A stretch of DNA of 64,000 nt from Janthinobacterium sp. J1-1. Its GTDB lineage: Bacteria > Pseudomonadota > Gammaproteobacteria > Burkholderiales > Burkholderiaceae_D. Positions 25,828 to 36,732 of the stretch are shown here, piece by piece (position 1 is the first letter of the stretch; each line of letters begins with the position of its first letter). The translations under genes were made by a program, and so were the position numbers. The stretch is taken from positions 2,356,001 through 2,420,000 of the forward strand of contig NZ_CP132339.1 of NCBI RefSeq assembly GCF_030944405.1, given 5' to 3'. Under the pieces are notes generated by a model that worked only from the letters and a program-made list of their open reading frames with translations, was not told where the DNA came from and made no database searches.

Positions 25828-26802
25828 ATGGACAAGGAACTGTTACTGGCCCAGCCGCGCGGTTTTTGCGCCGGGGTCGACCGGGCGATCGAGATCGTCG
25901 AGCGCGCGCTGCAACAATTTGGTGCGCCTATCTATGTGCGCCATGAAATCGTCCACAACGCCTATGTGGTGGCCGATTTGCGCAACAAGGGCGCGATCTT
26001 CATCGACGACCTCGATGATGTGCCTTCTGGCAATACGCTGGTGTTTTCCGCCCATGGCGTCTCGAAAGCCGTGCGCGCCGAGGCCGAATCGCGCGGCTTG
26101 AGCATCTTTGACGCCACTTGCCCGCTGGTCACCAAGGTGCACATGGAAGTGGCCAAGATGCGCCGCGAGGGCCGCGAGATCATCATGATCGGCCACGACG
26201 GCCATCCGGAAGTGGAAGGCACGATGGGGCAGGCCGAGCAGGGCATGCATCTGGTGGAAACGCTCCAGGATGTGGCAGCCTTGCAGGTGGCCAATCCGGA
26301 CAGCCTGGCCTATGTTTCGCAAACAACGTTGTCAGTTGACGACACCATCGACATTATTGCGGCCCTGAAACAAAAATATCCGAATATTTCCGAGCCTAAA
26401 AAAGGCGACATTTGCTACGCCACCACCAACCGCCAGGAAGCCGTGAAATTCATGGCGCCGCAGGTGGAACTGGTGATCGTGGTCGGCAGCCCGAACAGCT
26501 CGAATTCGAACCGCCTGCGCGAAGTGGCCGACAAGATGGGCACGCCTGCCTACATGGTCGATAACGCCTCGCAGATCGACCCGGCATGGCTGGACGGCAA
26601 GCTGCGCGTGGGTGTCACGGCCGGCGCCTCGGCGCCCGAGGTGCTGGTGCAAGCCGTGATCGACCGCCTGAAAGAGTGTGGCGTGAAGAGCGTGCGGCCG
26701 CTGGACGGCGTGCAGGAAGCCGTGACCTTCCCGATGCCGAAGGGTCTCGATGGGGTGAAAAGGGTGGTGGAGCAAGTGAGCTTTGGAGAGACGTCGACGT
26801 AA
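25828..26802 (+). CDS. ispH: 4-hydroxy-3-methylbut-2-enyl diphosphate reductase
   Basis: The last enzyme of the MEP isoprenoid pathway, making IPP and DMAPP through a 4Fe-4S cluster. The three cluster cysteines lie in [23 protein letters not shown] and [11 protein letters not shown]. The His and Glu of the active site are in VHNAYV and [10 protein letters not shown]. The second of two in-frame ATGs (25828) is chosen because AAGGAG ends just before the first. Length (324 residues) is normal. Confidence 0.97.
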   Translation: MDKELLLAQPRGFCAGVDRAIEIVERALQQFGAPIYVRHEIVHNAYVVADLRNKGAIFIDDLDDVPSGNTLVFSAHGVSKAVRAEAESRGLSIFDATCPLVTKVHMEVAKMRREGREIIMIGHDGHPEVEGTMGQAEQGMHLVETLQDVAALQVANPDSLAYVSQTTLSVDDTIDIIAALKQKYPNISEPKKGDICYATTNRQEAVKFMAPQVELVIVVGSPNSSNSNRLREVADKMGTPAYMVDNASQIDPAWLDGKLRVGVTAGASAPEVLVQAVIDRLKECGVKSVRPLDGVQEAVTFPMPKGLDGVKRVVEQVSFGETST

Positions 26803-26930
26803 AAACTGAATTTAATTTGTTGGTTTCGACATTATTCCAAGCTAAGTTTTTGCAAAAGATCGTTATGATGGTCGCAAGCTTGAGTATGTTGTCGTTATGA
26901 CTAAGCAGGGGCGCGCACGTTTTCAGTGCA

Positions 26931-26946
26931 TGCACCAGGCTGGTGA
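26931..26946 (+). promoter_or_regulatory. NtrC-like dyad upstream of livH
   Basis: TGCACC-AGGCT-GGTGA resembles the NtrC consensus TGCACC-N5-GGTGCA, missing the last two positions. A matching sigma-54 promoter is not convincing (TGGCAC at 26961 has no GC at the right distance), so the call is weak. Confidence 0.3.
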
Positions 26947-26961
26947 GAACGGTCCAAGGAT

Positions 26962-26998
26962 GGCACTGCAGGATTTTTTCCTTCGGTGCCGTTTTTTT
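26962..26998 (+). terminator. Terminator or attenuator in the liv leader
   Basis: GGCAC-T-G-C-AGGA pairs with TCCT-T-C-G-GTGCC (two mismatches) around TTTTTT and is followed by seven T. It lies 160 bases after ispH but only 63 bases before livH. It is either the ispH terminator or an attenuator of the liv operon. Confidence 0.65.
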
Positions 26999-27060
26999 AT
27001 CGGCGGCGGCATGGCGAGCGGACGGTGTTCCCGAAAAATGCAACGATAGGGCAATCTGAC

Positions 27061-27990
27061 ATGGATACATTCATCCAGCAAATCATTAACGGCTTGGTGC
27101 TGGGCAGCATGTATGCCTTGGTCGCCCTCGGTTATACGATGGTGTACGGCGTCCTGAACCTGATTAACTTCGCCCATGGCGACGTGCTCATGATAGGCGC
27201 CATGGTGGGCCTCTCCATCCTGAAGCTGCTGGGCATCTACGTGCCGGACTGGCCCGGCTATTTGAAACTGGCCACCGCCATCCTCGGCGCGATTCCCGCC
27301 TGCATCCTTATCAATATCATCATCGAGCGGGTCGCCTACCGCCGCCTGCGCAACGCCCCCCGCCTCGCTCCCCTGATCACCGCCATTGGCGTGTCGATAT
27401 TGCTGCAAACCTTTGCCATGATGATCTGGACCCGCAATCCCTTGCCCTTCCCGCAATTGCTGTCGACCGACCCCATCCATATCGGCGGCGCGGTGATTTC
27501 GCAAACGCAGGTACTGCTGCTGGCCCTGGCCGCCATTTCCATGGGCTCGCTGGTGATCCTGGTGGAAAAAACGAAAATGGGCCGCGCCATGCGGGCCACG
27601 GCTGAAAATCCGCGCGTGGCCGGCCTGATGGGGGTCGACTCCGACAAGGTCATCGTCGCCACCTTCGCCATCGGCGCCGCGCTCGCTGCCGTGGCCGGCG
27701 TGATGTGGGGCGCCAATTATGCTTCCATTCAATTTTCCATGGGCGCGATTCCGGGCCTGAAGGCGTTTTGCGCCGCCGTGCTGGGCGGCATCGGCAATAT
27801 CTACGGCGCCATGATAGGCGGCATCCTGCTGGGCATAATCGAAAGCCTGGGCGCCGGCTATATCGGCGACCTCACCGGCGGTTTCCTCGGCAGCCACTAC
27901 CAGGACATCTTCGCCTTTATCGTGCTGATCATCGTGCTGACCCTGCGTCCGTCCGGCATCATGGGCGAACGCGTGGCCGACCGCGCCTGA
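27061..27990 (+). CDS. livH: Branched-chain amino acid ABC permease LivH
   Basis: A 309-residue inner-membrane permease of the high-affinity branched-chain amino acid (or related amide) importer. The start MDTFIQQIINGLVLGSMYAL and the GYTMVYGVLNLINFAHGD block are the LivH hallmark. GLMGVDSDKVI and GIGNIYGAMIGGILLG follow near the C-terminus. It is the first gene of livHMGF. No periplasmic binding protein gene lies beside the operon, so that component is encoded elsewhere. Confidence 0.95.
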   Translation: MDTFIQQIINGLVLGSMYALVALGYTMVYGVLNLINFAHGDVLMIGAMVGLSILKLLGIYVPDWPGYLKLATAILGAIPACILINIIIERVAYRRLRNAPRLAPLITAIGVSILLQTFAMMIWTRNPLPFPQLLSTDPIHIGGAVISQTQVLLLALAAISMGSLVILVEKTKMGRAMRATAENPRVAGLMGVDSDKVIVATFAIGAALAAVAGVMWGANYASIQFSMGAIPGLKAFCAAVLGGIGNIYGAMIGGILLGIIESLGAGYIGDLTGGFLGSHYQDIFAFIVLIIVLTLRPSGIMGERVADRA

Positions 27991-28010
27991 CGTTACCGGG
28001 AGATTAAAAC

Positions 28011-29228
<1,218 letters not shown>

Positions 29229-29238
29229 GGAGAACGGC

Positions 29239-30012
29239 TTGAGCGAACAGATCATTCTCAATATCGCCGGCGTCAACAAACGCTTTGGCGGCCTGCAGGC
29301 GCTGACCGATGTCGGCATTACCATCAAGCAAGGCCAGATCTACGGCCTGATCGGCCCCAACGGCGCCGGCAAGACGACGTTTTTCAATGTCATCACCGGC
29401 CTGTACCAGCCCGATACGGGCACCTTCGAGCTGGCCGGCAAGCCGTACTCGCCGTCGGCGCCGCACAAGGTGGCCAAGGCCGGGATTGCCCGCACCTTCC
29501 AGAATATCCGCCTGTTCGGCGACATGACGGCGCTGGAAAACGTGATGGTGGGGCGCCACGTGCGTTCGCACCAGGGCGTGTTCGGCGCCATCTTCCGCCA
29601 CAAGGCGGCGCGCGAGGAAGAGGCGTCTATACGCCGGCGTTCGCTGGAGCTGCTGGAGTTCGTCGGCATTGCCCAGTTCGCCAACCGCACGGCCCGCTTT
29701 TTGTCCTACGGCGACCAGCGGCGCCTGGAAATCGCCCGCGCGCTGGCCACCGACCCGCAGCTGCTGGCCTTGGACGAACCGGCGGCCGGCATGAATGCCA
29801 CCGAAAAGCTGGCCCTGCGCGAGCTGCTGGTGAAAATCAAGGCCGAAGGCAAGACCGTGCTCCTGATCGAACACGACGTGAAACTGATGATGGGGCTGTG
29901 CGACCGCATCACGGTACTCGAATACGGCAAGCGCATCGCCGAAGGCTTGCCAGCCGACATACAAAAAAACCAGGCCGTCATCGAGGCTTACCTGGGAGGA
30001 TCGCACGCATGA
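29239..30012 (+). CDS. livG: Branched-chain amino acid ABC ATPase LivG
   Basis: A 257-residue ATP-binding subunit. Walker A is GPNGAGKTT and the signature region reads FLSYGDQRRLEIARAL. Walker B is LLALDEPAAGM, and the extra LivG region MNATEKLALRELL follows. The start is a TTG at 29239, fixed by AAGGAG six bases upstream; no ATG fits. The stop overlaps the livF start. Confidence 0.95.
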   Translation: MSEQIILNIAGVNKRFGGLQALTDVGITIKQGQIYGLIGPNGAGKTTFFNVITGLYQPDTGTFELAGKPYSPSAPHKVAKAGIARTFQNIRLFGDMTALENVMVGRHVRSHQGVFGAIFRHKAAREEEASIRRRSLELLEFVGIAQFANRTARFLSYGDQRRLEIARALATDPQLLALDEPAAGMNATEKLALRELLVKIKAEGKTVLLIEHDVKLMMGLCDRITVLEYGKRIAEGLPADIQKNQAVIEAYLGGSHA

Positions 30013-30728
30013 GTAATGTTTTAAAAGTGGCGGGCCTGAGCGTGGCCTATGGCGGCATCAAGGCCGTCAAGGGCATCGACCTGGAAGTCAACCAGGGCGA
30101 ACTGATCGCGCTCATCGGCGCGAATGGCGCCGGCAAGACGACGACCCTGAAAGCCATCACGGGAACTTTGCCGGCGTGCAAGGTCGAAGGCACGATCAGC
30201 TATATGGGCGAGTCGCTCAAGGGCAGCAAGTCGTTTCACCTGGTGGAAAAGAAGCTGGCGATGGTGCCCGAAGGGCGCGGTGTGTTTACCCGCATGTCAA
30301 TCCGCGAAAACCTGATGATGGGCGCTTACACGCGCACGGACGTGGCCGGCATCGAGGCCGATATCGGCCGGTGGTTCGACGTGTTTCCGCGCCTGAAAGA
30401 GCGTGCCGCGCAGATGGCCGGTACCTTGTCGGGCGGTGAACAGCAGATGCTGGCGATGGCGCGCGCGCTGATGAGCCACCCGAAACTGCTGCTGCTCGAC
30501 GAGCCGTCGATGGGCCTGTCGCCGATCATGGTCGAGAAGATCTTCGAGGTCATCCGCAAGGTATCGGGCGAAGGCATCACGATTCTGCTGGTCGAACAGA
30601 ATGCGCGCCTGGCGCTGCAGGCGGCGCACCGCGGCTATGTGATGGATTCGGGCCTGATGACGATGAGCGGCAATGCGGCCGACATGCTCGACGATCCGCG
30701 CGTCAAGGCCGCCTACTTGGGCGAATAG
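30009..30728 (+). CDS. livF: Branched-chain amino acid ABC ATPase LivF
   Basis: A 239-residue second ATPase subunit. Walker A is GANGAGKTTTL, the signature is LSGGEQQMLAMARALM and Walker B is LLLLDEPSMGLSP. The LivF hallmark VPEGRGVFTRMSIRENL is present. Its ATG overlaps the livG stop as ATGA, so they are coupled. It is the last gene of the operon. Confidence 0.95.
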   Translation: MSNVLKVAGLSVAYGGIKAVKGIDLEVNQGELIALIGANGAGKTTTLKAITGTLPACKVEGTISYMGESLKGSKSFHLVEKKLAMVPEGRGVFTRMSIRENLMMGAYTRTDVAGIEADIGRWFDVFPRLKERAAQMAGTLSGGEQQMLAMARALMSHPKLLLLDEPSMGLSPIMVEKIFEVIRKVSGEGITILLVEQNARLALQAAHRGYVMDSGLMTMSGNAADMLDDPRVKAAYLGE

Positions 30729-30740
30729 TCTTTGCCCATA

Positions 30741-30767
30741 AAAAATGCCCCGGGTTGACCGGGGCAT
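30741..30767 (-). terminator. Intrinsic terminator of the phasin gene
   Basis: A 9-bp perfect stem (ATGCCCCGG with CCGGGGCAT, loop of five) is followed on the minus strand by six T. On the plus strand it has no T-run, so for livF it is at most a weak stop. Confidence 0.75.
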
Positions 30768-30856
30768 AATGGCATCCGTGGGGAAGTACGGGGTGGATGC
30801 CTGGAGGAGCTGGTTCAGCTGGGCCGCCGTGGCGGCCCCGAGTCAAACGTCGCTGA

Positions 30857-31423
30857 TTAGTTGCTGGCAGCGTGCGGTGCGGCTTTTGCAGCGGCTTGCG
30901 TGAACTGGCTGACGGCCGATGCCAGGTTCGCTTCGATGGTTTCCACGGCTTGCTTGCTGCTTTTCGTGAACTGCTCGTAACCTGCATTGGCGTTGCCGAT
31001 GGCACTTTTGAAGATGGCGACCGCGTTTTCCGAGCCGGCTGGCGCGTTCTTGGTGACTTCTTCGACCAGCGAGATGACCTTGCGGTTGGTTTCGGCGATT
31101 TGCGATTCAGCAGCTTTGCTGAATTCGGCTTGGGCGCCGGACGTGATCGCAGCCAGATGACGGCCGTAGGCGATGGCTTTTTCAGCGGTCGGCTGGGCTT
31201 GGGCAGCGGTCAGCGAGAAGAATTCTTGTGGATCCTTGGCAGCCAGCAATTGCTTGGTGGTCGCGGTCGACTCTTCCAGGGTGGCTTTGGCGGCGGTCAG
31301 GTTCAGTTCGACGATTTTTTCGATGCTCTCAAATGCCTTGCCCGTCAGCGACGAGAACAGGGCGAATTGGGCTTCCAGGTTGGATTTGGTGGCGGACGAG
31401 AATTGCTCAGGGATTGAAAACAT
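30857..31423 (-). CDS. Phasin family protein
   Basis: A 188-residue amphipathic helical protein that coats polyhydroxyalkanoate granules. The start [20 protein letters not shown] and the phasin core [20 protein letters not shown], then DPQEFFSL, are characteristic. It ends in an Ala-rich tail. It implies PHA storage in this organism, although no pha synthesis gene is in the window. It is monocistronic with its own terminator and a long AT-rich upstream region. Confidence 0.93.
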   Translation of the reverse strand: MFSIPEQFSSATKSNLEAQFALFSSLTGKAFESIEKIVELNLTAAKATLEESTATTKQLLAAKDPQEFFSLTAAQAQPTAEKAIAYGRHLAAITSGAQAEFSKAAESQIAETNRKVISLVEEVTKNAPAGSENAVAIFKSAIGNANAGYEQFTKSSKQAVETIEANLASAVSQFTQAAAKAAPHAASN

Positions 31424-31773
31424 TGTGAATCTCCAAAATATTAAAATCTGGTTAATTTGATGCTGCGTTTGCCATAAAGGGGGAAGCAGTTGACTCTGTT
31501 TTATCTAGCTGAACAAGCAATTGTGCAACGCAACAAACCCTATTCTACGGTGAAAAAAAGTTAAGTCAAGCGAATTTTGTGCGTTGCAACAATTGAATAG
31601 ATTTGGGTCAAAAGTCATTGTTTCTAAAGATTAATTTTTGATTCTTCCAGTTAATTATTTCCTGGAAACTGGCCTCTTCGGCCGCCTGCGGCACGCCGGG
31701 CGGCGCAGCATGCTAGACTTGATCTTCCGCACTGGCGCCAGCCCACGGTGCCGCCACGTTTCCGAGCCTGTCC
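31424..31773. promoter_or_regulatory. 350-bp phasin upstream region with paired TGCAACGC sites
   Basis: An AT-rich non-coding stretch between the divergent phasin and DMT genes. The octamer TGCAACGC occurs at 31524 and inverted as GCGTTGCA at 31581. Phasin genes are commonly repressed by PhaR, which binds TGC-rich dyads, so this pair is a candidate operator. No gene is seen. Confidence 0.4.
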
Positions 31774-32691
31774 ATGTCCAATCTTCCCGCCGCGCCAGGC
31801 GCCAGCAATAAGCCCGTTTTTCCCGCCAGCCTGGCGCCGATGGCCTTGCCCGCTTTCTTCGTCCTGTTATGGAGCACCGGTTTTATCGTCGCCAAGTTCG
31901 GCCTGCCGTATGCGCCGCCGCTGACGTTTTTGCTGCTGCGCTTCCTGGGCGTGCTGGTGATCCTGCTGCCGCTGGTGCTGGTCTTGCGCGCGCCGTGGCC
32001 GGTGGGGCAGTTCCGCCAGATCGCCGTGGCCGGCATCCTGATGCAGGCCGGCTACCTGGCCGGCGTGTGGTGCGCGATCAAGCTGGGCATGCCGGCTGGC
32101 CTGTCCGCCCTGATCGTCGGCATGCAGCCCGTGCTGACAGCCTGCGCCGCGCCGCTGATCGGCGAATCGGTGCGCCCGCGCCAGTGGCTGGGCCTGTTTT
32201 TCGGCCTGCTGGGCGTGGCGCTGGTGGTCTACGCCAAGATCAACCTGGTGGGGCTGACCGTGGAAAGCGTGCTGCTGTGCGTGTTCGCGCTGCTGTCGAT
32301 GACGGCCGGCACCATGTACCAGAAACGCCATTGTCCGCAGTTCGACCTGCGCACCGGCACCGTCGTGCAATTTGCCGCCTCGATCGTGGTGGTGCTGCCG
32401 TTTGCCTTGTATTACGAAGGCCTGGATTTTGCTTTCAGTAGCGTGCAATGGACTGGCAACTTTATCGGCGCCTTGCTGTGGTCGGTATTGGTGCTGTCGA
32501 TCGGCGCCATCTTCCTGTTGTTCGCACTGATACGGCGCAGCGACGCCACCAAGGTGACGGGCTTGCTGTATCTGACGCCGCCGACCACGGCCGTGATGGC
32601 CTGGCTGATGTTTGGCGAAGCATTTAACATGTTGGGCATCGCCGGCATGCTGGTGGCCGTGATCGGCGTGGTGTTTGTCGTCAAGAAATGA
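31774..32691 (+). CDS. DMT-superfamily (EamA) transporter
   Basis: A 305-residue inner-membrane protein with ten predicted hydrophobic helices in two EamA repeats, the first around LLWSTGFIVAKFGLPYAPPL and the second around LLSMTAGTMYQKRHCP. Members export metabolites such as amino acids; the substrate here is unknown. The start is MSNLPAAPG; no strong ribosome site is visible. Confidence 0.88.
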   Translation: MSNLPAAPGASNKPVFPASLAPMALPAFFVLLWSTGFIVAKFGLPYAPPLTFLLLRFLGVLVILLPLVLVLRAPWPVGQFRQIAVAGILMQAGYLAGVWCAIKLGMPAGLSALIVGMQPVLTACAAPLIGESVRPRQWLGLFFGLLGVALVVYAKINLVGLTVESVLLCVFALLSMTAGTMYQKRHCPQFDLRTGTVVQFAASIVVVLPFALYYEGLDFAFSSVQWTGNFIGALLWSVLVLSIGAIFLLFALIRRSDATKVTGLLYLTPPTTAVMAWLMFGEAFNMLGIAGMLVAVIGVVFVVKK

Positions 32692-32867
32692 CACCCATCA
32701 CGGTTCAGGCAAGGAAACGCATAATGAAAAGGAAATTCATTTGCTCATCAATAATGCTTTGTGTTTCATTGCCGCAATAAATACTGTCTCAACTGTTAAA
32801 TAGGCTTGCGATTACTCTGCATTTCGCTACACTGCAATAATGCAACAGCTTCACGGGGAAATATTGA

Positions 32868-33962
32868 ATGGCTAAGTTTAAACTCGCGCTGGGCTTGCTG
32901 GCTTCCCTGCTGTTTGCGCTGGCACCGGCTGCTGCCGTGCACGCCAAGGAAGCAGCCAGCAAATCGTCAGCTGCCAAGAAACAGAATAACAAGAAAGTCA
33001 AAGTCGTCGTGCGCAAGGGCGCCCGCGCCACGGGTACGCGCGCGATTGCTGCGCCGCGCGAGAAAGCCGTGCGCCGCGTGGTGACCGTGCGCGGCAAGCG
33101 CAAGGTCATCTATCAAAGAGTGACCAGCGCCGCCGTGCCGATGGCCGCGCCGATGCCGACCATGGGCGACCTGGCCGGCCTGAACCTGACACGCGATCCG
33201 CTCGACCTGAAGTCCAGCGTGGCGCTGGTGCTCGACCAGAGCAATGCGGAAGTCCTGTTCGAGAAAAATTCCAATGTGGCCCTGCCGATCGCCTCGATTA
33301 CCAAGATGATGACGGGCCTGGTGGTGGTCGAAGCGGGGCAGGACATGGAAGAAGTGCTGACGATCACGGACGACGATGTCGACCGCGCCAAGTTCAGCAG
33401 CTCGCGCCTGAAAGTCGGTTCACAATTGACGCGCGGCAATATGTTGCATATCGCGCTGATGAGTTCGGAAAACCGCGCCGCGTCCGCCCTGGGCCGCAAC
33501 TATCCGGGTGGCCTGCCGGCCTTCGTGAACGCCATGAACGCCAAGGCGCGCAAGCTGGGCATGAACGACACCCGCTATGTCGATTCGAGCGGCTTGTCGA
33601 AAATGAACGTGGCCAGCGCGCATGACCTGGCCAAGCTGGCCATGGCCGCCTTCCAGCAACCGCTGCTGCGCCAGTTCTCGACCGATCCGAAAGCCATTGT
33701 CGAAGCGAGCGGCCACCCCATGCAATTCGGTAACACGAATCACCTGGTGGCCAATCCGGGCTGGGACATCGGCTTGCAAAAGACCGGATTCATCAACGAA
33801 GCGGGGCGCTGCCTGCTGATGCAGGCCGTGATCGAAGGGCGTTCCGTGATCATGGTGTTCCTCGACTCCAAGGGCAAGCAGTCGCGTACGGCCGATGCCG
33901 GACGGATGAGGAAGTGGCTCGAAGCGCTGAAACCAGGCAACTTGGTTCTTCCAGGCGGTTGA
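32868..33962 (+). CDS. pbpG: D-alanyl-D-alanine endopeptidase (PBP7 type)
   Basis: A 364-residue periplasmic low-molecular-weight penicillin-binding protein that cleaves peptidoglycan cross-links. It has a signal peptide (cleavage near AVHAKEA) and a Lys/Arg-rich linker at residues 30-80. The active site has SITKMM (nucleophile Ser and Lys), SSEN (the SxN-type motif) and KTGFINEAG. The linker is unusually basic, which could favour contact with cell wall or DNA. Confidence 0.93.
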   Translation: MAKFKLALGLLASLLFALAPAAAVHAKEAASKSSAAKKQNNKKVKVVVRKGARATGTRAIAAPREKAVRRVVTVRGKRKVIYQRVTSAAVPMAAPMPTMGDLAGLNLTRDPLDLKSSVALVLDQSNAEVLFEKNSNVALPIASITKMMTGLVVVEAGQDMEEVLTITDDDVDRAKFSSSRLKVGSQLTRGNMLHIALMSSENRAASALGRNYPGGLPAFVNAMNAKARKLGMNDTRYVDSSGLSKMNVASAHDLAKLAMAAFQQPLLRQFSTDPKAIVEASGHPMQFGNTNHLVANPGWDIGLQKTGFINEAGRCLLMQAVIEGRSVIMVFLDSKGKQSRTADAGRMRKWLEALKPGNLVLPGG

Positions 33963-34224
33963 TTACAAAGGCAGTTTTCATTGTAATGCCGTAAGTTAAT
34001 CTGTCCGATGTATTAAAAGCAAGGCGTAAAAATGGCGGGCCGGAGACGCAGGCCCGAGAAAATGCCGATGGCGGCGTTGCAGCTCCTCGCCGACCATGCG
34101 TACTGTCTTCGTCGCTGCGCCTTGCCCTCGACATTTTTCAGGCCCGCTTGGCCCAAGATGCCTATGCGGACGACTGGGGTTTTAATCAGTTTGGTGGTGT
34201 GCTTGTGGGGCGGGGACGTTAATT

Positions 34225-35004
34225 TTAATTCTGCGGCATAAAGCCCAGCGTCACCGAAATCTGGTTCGCCGTTTCCACCAGATCCTCCAACCACTCGTCC
34301 TGCAGCCGGTCGGCCGGCGCCGAGATCGACAGGCCGGCGATCAGCTTGCCCGAATCATCGCGGATGCCGGCCGCCATGCAGCGCACGCCCAGTTCCAGCT
34401 CTTCATTGTCGCGCGCATAGCCGTTCTCGCGCACCTGGCTCAGCTCGCGTTCCAGTTTCAGCAAATCCGTGATGGAATTCTTGTTGTGCCCGGCCAGGCC
34501 GGTGCGCGTGGCATAGGCGCGGATCGCTTTCGGTTCATCGACCGATAAGAACAGCTTGCCGGTCGAGGTCAGGTGCAGCGGGCCGCGCCCGCCGATGGCG
34601 CGCACCACTTGCATGCCGGAACGCTCCGAGAACGCCCGGTCGATATACACGATCTCGTCGCCCTGGCGTACCGACAGATTGATGGTTTGCTGGGTTTTCT
34701 TGTGCAGCTGGCGCATGAAGTCGAGCGCCGCTTCGCGCACGCTGAGGCGGCTTTTCACCACATTGCCCAGCTCCAGCAGGCGCATGCCCAGCCGGTAGGT
34801 GCCCGGCTCGATGCGGTCGACAAAGCGCGTCAGTACCATGTCGTTCAGGATGCGGTGGGCGGTGGACGGGTGCAGGCCCGAGACCTTCGACAATTCCTTC
34901 AGGCTGACCGGGTCGCTATATTTGGCCAGGGCGTCGAGCAGGGCGACCATGCGCTCGATCACCTGTATCGTCGTCTTCGGCGCTGCGACGGGTTCAATTT
35001 TCAT
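34225..35004 (-). CDS. IclR-family transcriptional regulator
   Basis: A 259-residue repressor-type regulator. The N-terminal winged helix reads SLKELSKVSGLHPSTAHRIL. The C-terminal effector domain contains RSGMQVVRAIGGRGPLHLTS and MAAGIRDDSGKLIAGLSIS. The target and effector are unknown. It stands alone, with 262 bp of apparently empty sequence after pbpG and dgkA divergent on the other side. Confidence 0.92.
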   Translation of the reverse strand: MKIEPVAAPKTTIQVIERMVALLDALAKYSDPVSLKELSKVSGLHPSTAHRILNDMVLTRFVDRIEPGTYRLGMRLLELGNVVKSRLSVREAALDFMRQLHKKTQQTINLSVRQGDEIVYIDRAFSERSGMQVVRAIGGRGPLHLTSTGKLFLSVDEPKAIRAYATRTGLAGHNKNSITDLLKLERELSQVRENGYARDNEELELGVRCMAAGIRDDSGKLIAGLSISAPADRLQDEWLEDLVETANQISVTLGFMPQN

Positions 35005-35157
35005 GATGGATTTGGTGCGATGCAGTATTCATGCCGTACTTTATACCATGATGTGAAAGAGGGGAATGCCCGCTGTGGCTTTGCAGGAAAAATTGTCACA
35101 ATTCCTATTGTGCCAAGGCATAATCAAACTCCCTTATCGGCCGGAACACGAAAATCC

Positions 35158-35541
35158 ATGCAACCAGTAAATGAATTCAAAAGCAAGAGCGGCTTGAAAC
35201 GCATCTTTTCCGCCTTTTTCTATTCCATCGACGGCTTGAAAGCGGCCTGGCGCGGCGAGCATGCGTTCCGCCAGGAACTGGGCCTGTTCGTGGCCGGCAC
35301 CATTATCGCCTTGCTGCTGAGGGTGTCCGCGTTTGAAAAACTGGTGCTGATCGGCGTGCTGCTGCTGGTGCTGATCGTCGAACTGATCAATTCCGCGCTG
35401 GAAGCGGTGGTCGACCGGATTTCGCTGGAGCGCCATGAACTGTCGAAGAACGCCAAGGATTTCGGCAGCGCCGCCGTGCTGCTGACCTGCCTGCTGGCAT
35501 TCGCCACCTGGGCGGTGGTGCTGTTCAACCGCTTTTATTGA
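35158..35541 (+). CDS. dgkA: Diacylglycerol kinase
   Basis: A 127-residue integral membrane kinase that recycles diacylglycerol from membrane-derived oligosaccharide synthesis. It has the typical small trimeric DgkA layout of three membrane helices and an N-terminal amphipathic part (RIFSAFFYSIDGLKAAWRGE). The conserved EHAFRQE and LIVELINSALEAVVDR motifs carry the catalytic Glu and the Asn and Glu of the active site. Confidence 0.95.
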   Translation: MQPVNEFKSKSGLKRIFSAFFYSIDGLKAAWRGEHAFRQELGLFVAGTIIALLLRVSAFEKLVLIGVLLLVLIVELINSALEAVVDRISLERHELSKNAKDFGSAAVLLTCLLAFATWAVVLFNRFY

Positions 35542-35586
35542 TGGCGCATCTCCGTTGAGTGCCATCCATATACGAAAATCGCATAT

Positions 35587-35617
35587 CAAATGGTGAAACG
35601 CTTCGTTCTCTTTATGA
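35587..35617 (+). promoter_or_regulatory. Conserved block upstream of the sulfate-binding protein gene
   Basis: CAAATG, 12 bases, then TTCGTTCTCTTTATGA. A similar block (CAAATG, 8 bases, TTAGTTCTTTTTATAA) precedes cysT at 38069-38098. It may be a CysB site or a shared promoter. Confidence 0.45.
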
Positions 35618-35670
35618 TCGCAGGGCCGTAATCTGGTGGCTCTGAAAGCTTAACCACACGGGGATCATCG

Positions 35671-36672
35671 ATGTTGTCGAAAAAATTAATCATTGCCGCC
35701 GCCATCAGCGCCTTTGCCATCCTGCAAACCGCGCAAGCTGCCGATATCACTTTGCTCAACGTGTCGTATGACCCGACCCGCGAGCTGTACCAGGACGTGA
35801 ATACGGCGTTTGCCAAGGAATGGAAAGGCAAGACGGGCGACAACGTCAAGATCAAGCAATCGCATGGCGGTTCCGGCAAGCAGGCGCGTGCCGTGCTCGA
35901 CGGCCTGGAAGCGGACGTGGTGACCCTGGCGCTGGCCTACGACATCGACGCCCTGGCCGAACGCAAGCTGCTGGCGGCCGACTGGCAGAAGCGCCTGGAG
36001 CACAACAGCTCGCCTTATACCTCGACCATCGTGTTCCTGGTACGCAAGGGCAACCCGAAAGGCATCAAGGACTGGAACGACCTGATCAAGCCGGGCGTGT
36101 CCGTGATTACCCCGAATCCGAAAACCTCGGGCGGCGCCCGCTGGAATCACCTGGCAGCCTGGGGCTATGCGCTGCGCCAGCCGGGCGGCAACGAAGCCAA
36201 GGCCAAGGAATTCCTCGGCAAGCTGTATAAAAACGTGCCGGTGCTCGACTCCGGCGCCCGCGGCGCCACCACCACCTTCGTCGAGCGCGGCATCGGCGAC
36301 GTGCTGATCGCCTGGGAAAACGAAGCCTACCTGGCCGTCAAGGAACTGGGTCCGACCAAGTTCGACATCATCACGCCGTCGATCAGCATCCTGGCCGAGC
36401 CGCCGGTGGCCGTGGTCGACAAGGTGGTCGACAAGCGCGGCACCCGCAAGGTGGCGGAAGCCTATCTGCAATACCTGTACACGGATGAGGCGCAAGACAT
36501 CATCGCGAAAAACTACTACCGTCCTGCTTCGCCGAAAGCGGCGCAGAAATACGCCAGCCAGTTTGCCAAGGTCAATCTGTTCACCATCGAGCAGGTCGGT
36601 GGCTGGACCGCGGCGCAAAAGGCGCACTTTGCCGACGGCGGCATCTTCGACCAGATCTATCAACCGAAGTAA
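35671..36672 (+). CDS. sbp: Sulfate ABC transporter substrate-binding protein
   Basis: A 333-residue periplasmic binding protein for sulfate (or thiosulfate). It has a signal peptide (cleavage after AQA, then [16 protein letters not shown]). The anion-contact motifs are [25 protein letters not shown] and GARGATTTF. It feeds the CysTWA importer encoded 1.5 kb downstream; a hydrolase and a peroxiredoxin lie between. It could equally be called cysP. Confidence 0.93.
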   Translation: MLSKKLIIAAAISAFAILQTAQAADITLLNVSYDPTRELYQDVNTAFAKEWKGKTGDNVKIKQSHGGSGKQARAVLDGLEADVVTLALAYDIDALAERKLLAADWQKRLEHNSSPYTSTIVFLVRKGNPKGIKDWNDLIKPGVSVITPNPKTSGGARWNHLAAWGYALRQPGGNEAKAKEFLGKLYKNVPVLDSGARGATTTFVERGIGDVLIAWENEAYLAVKELGPTKFDIITPSISILAEPPVAVVDKVVDKRGTRKVAEAYLQYLYTDEAQDIIAKNYYRPASPKAAQKYASQFAKVNLFTIEQVGGWTAAQKAHFADGGIFDQIYQPK

Positions 36673-36732
36673 TCATGACGGGCGGGCGCCAGCCTGCCCG
36701 GCTTTGATCGCATTGATCGCAAAGGATCCATC

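Noticed and set aside
26961..26976. Sigma-54 promoter before livH
   Set aside because: TGGCAC is present, but the required GC about 12 bases on is missing and the bases belong to a terminator stem.
34032..34241. 69-codon frame between pbpG and the IclR gene
   Set aside because: No ribosome site, atypical composition, and it overlaps the 3' end of the IclR gene; the 262-bp gap looks empty.
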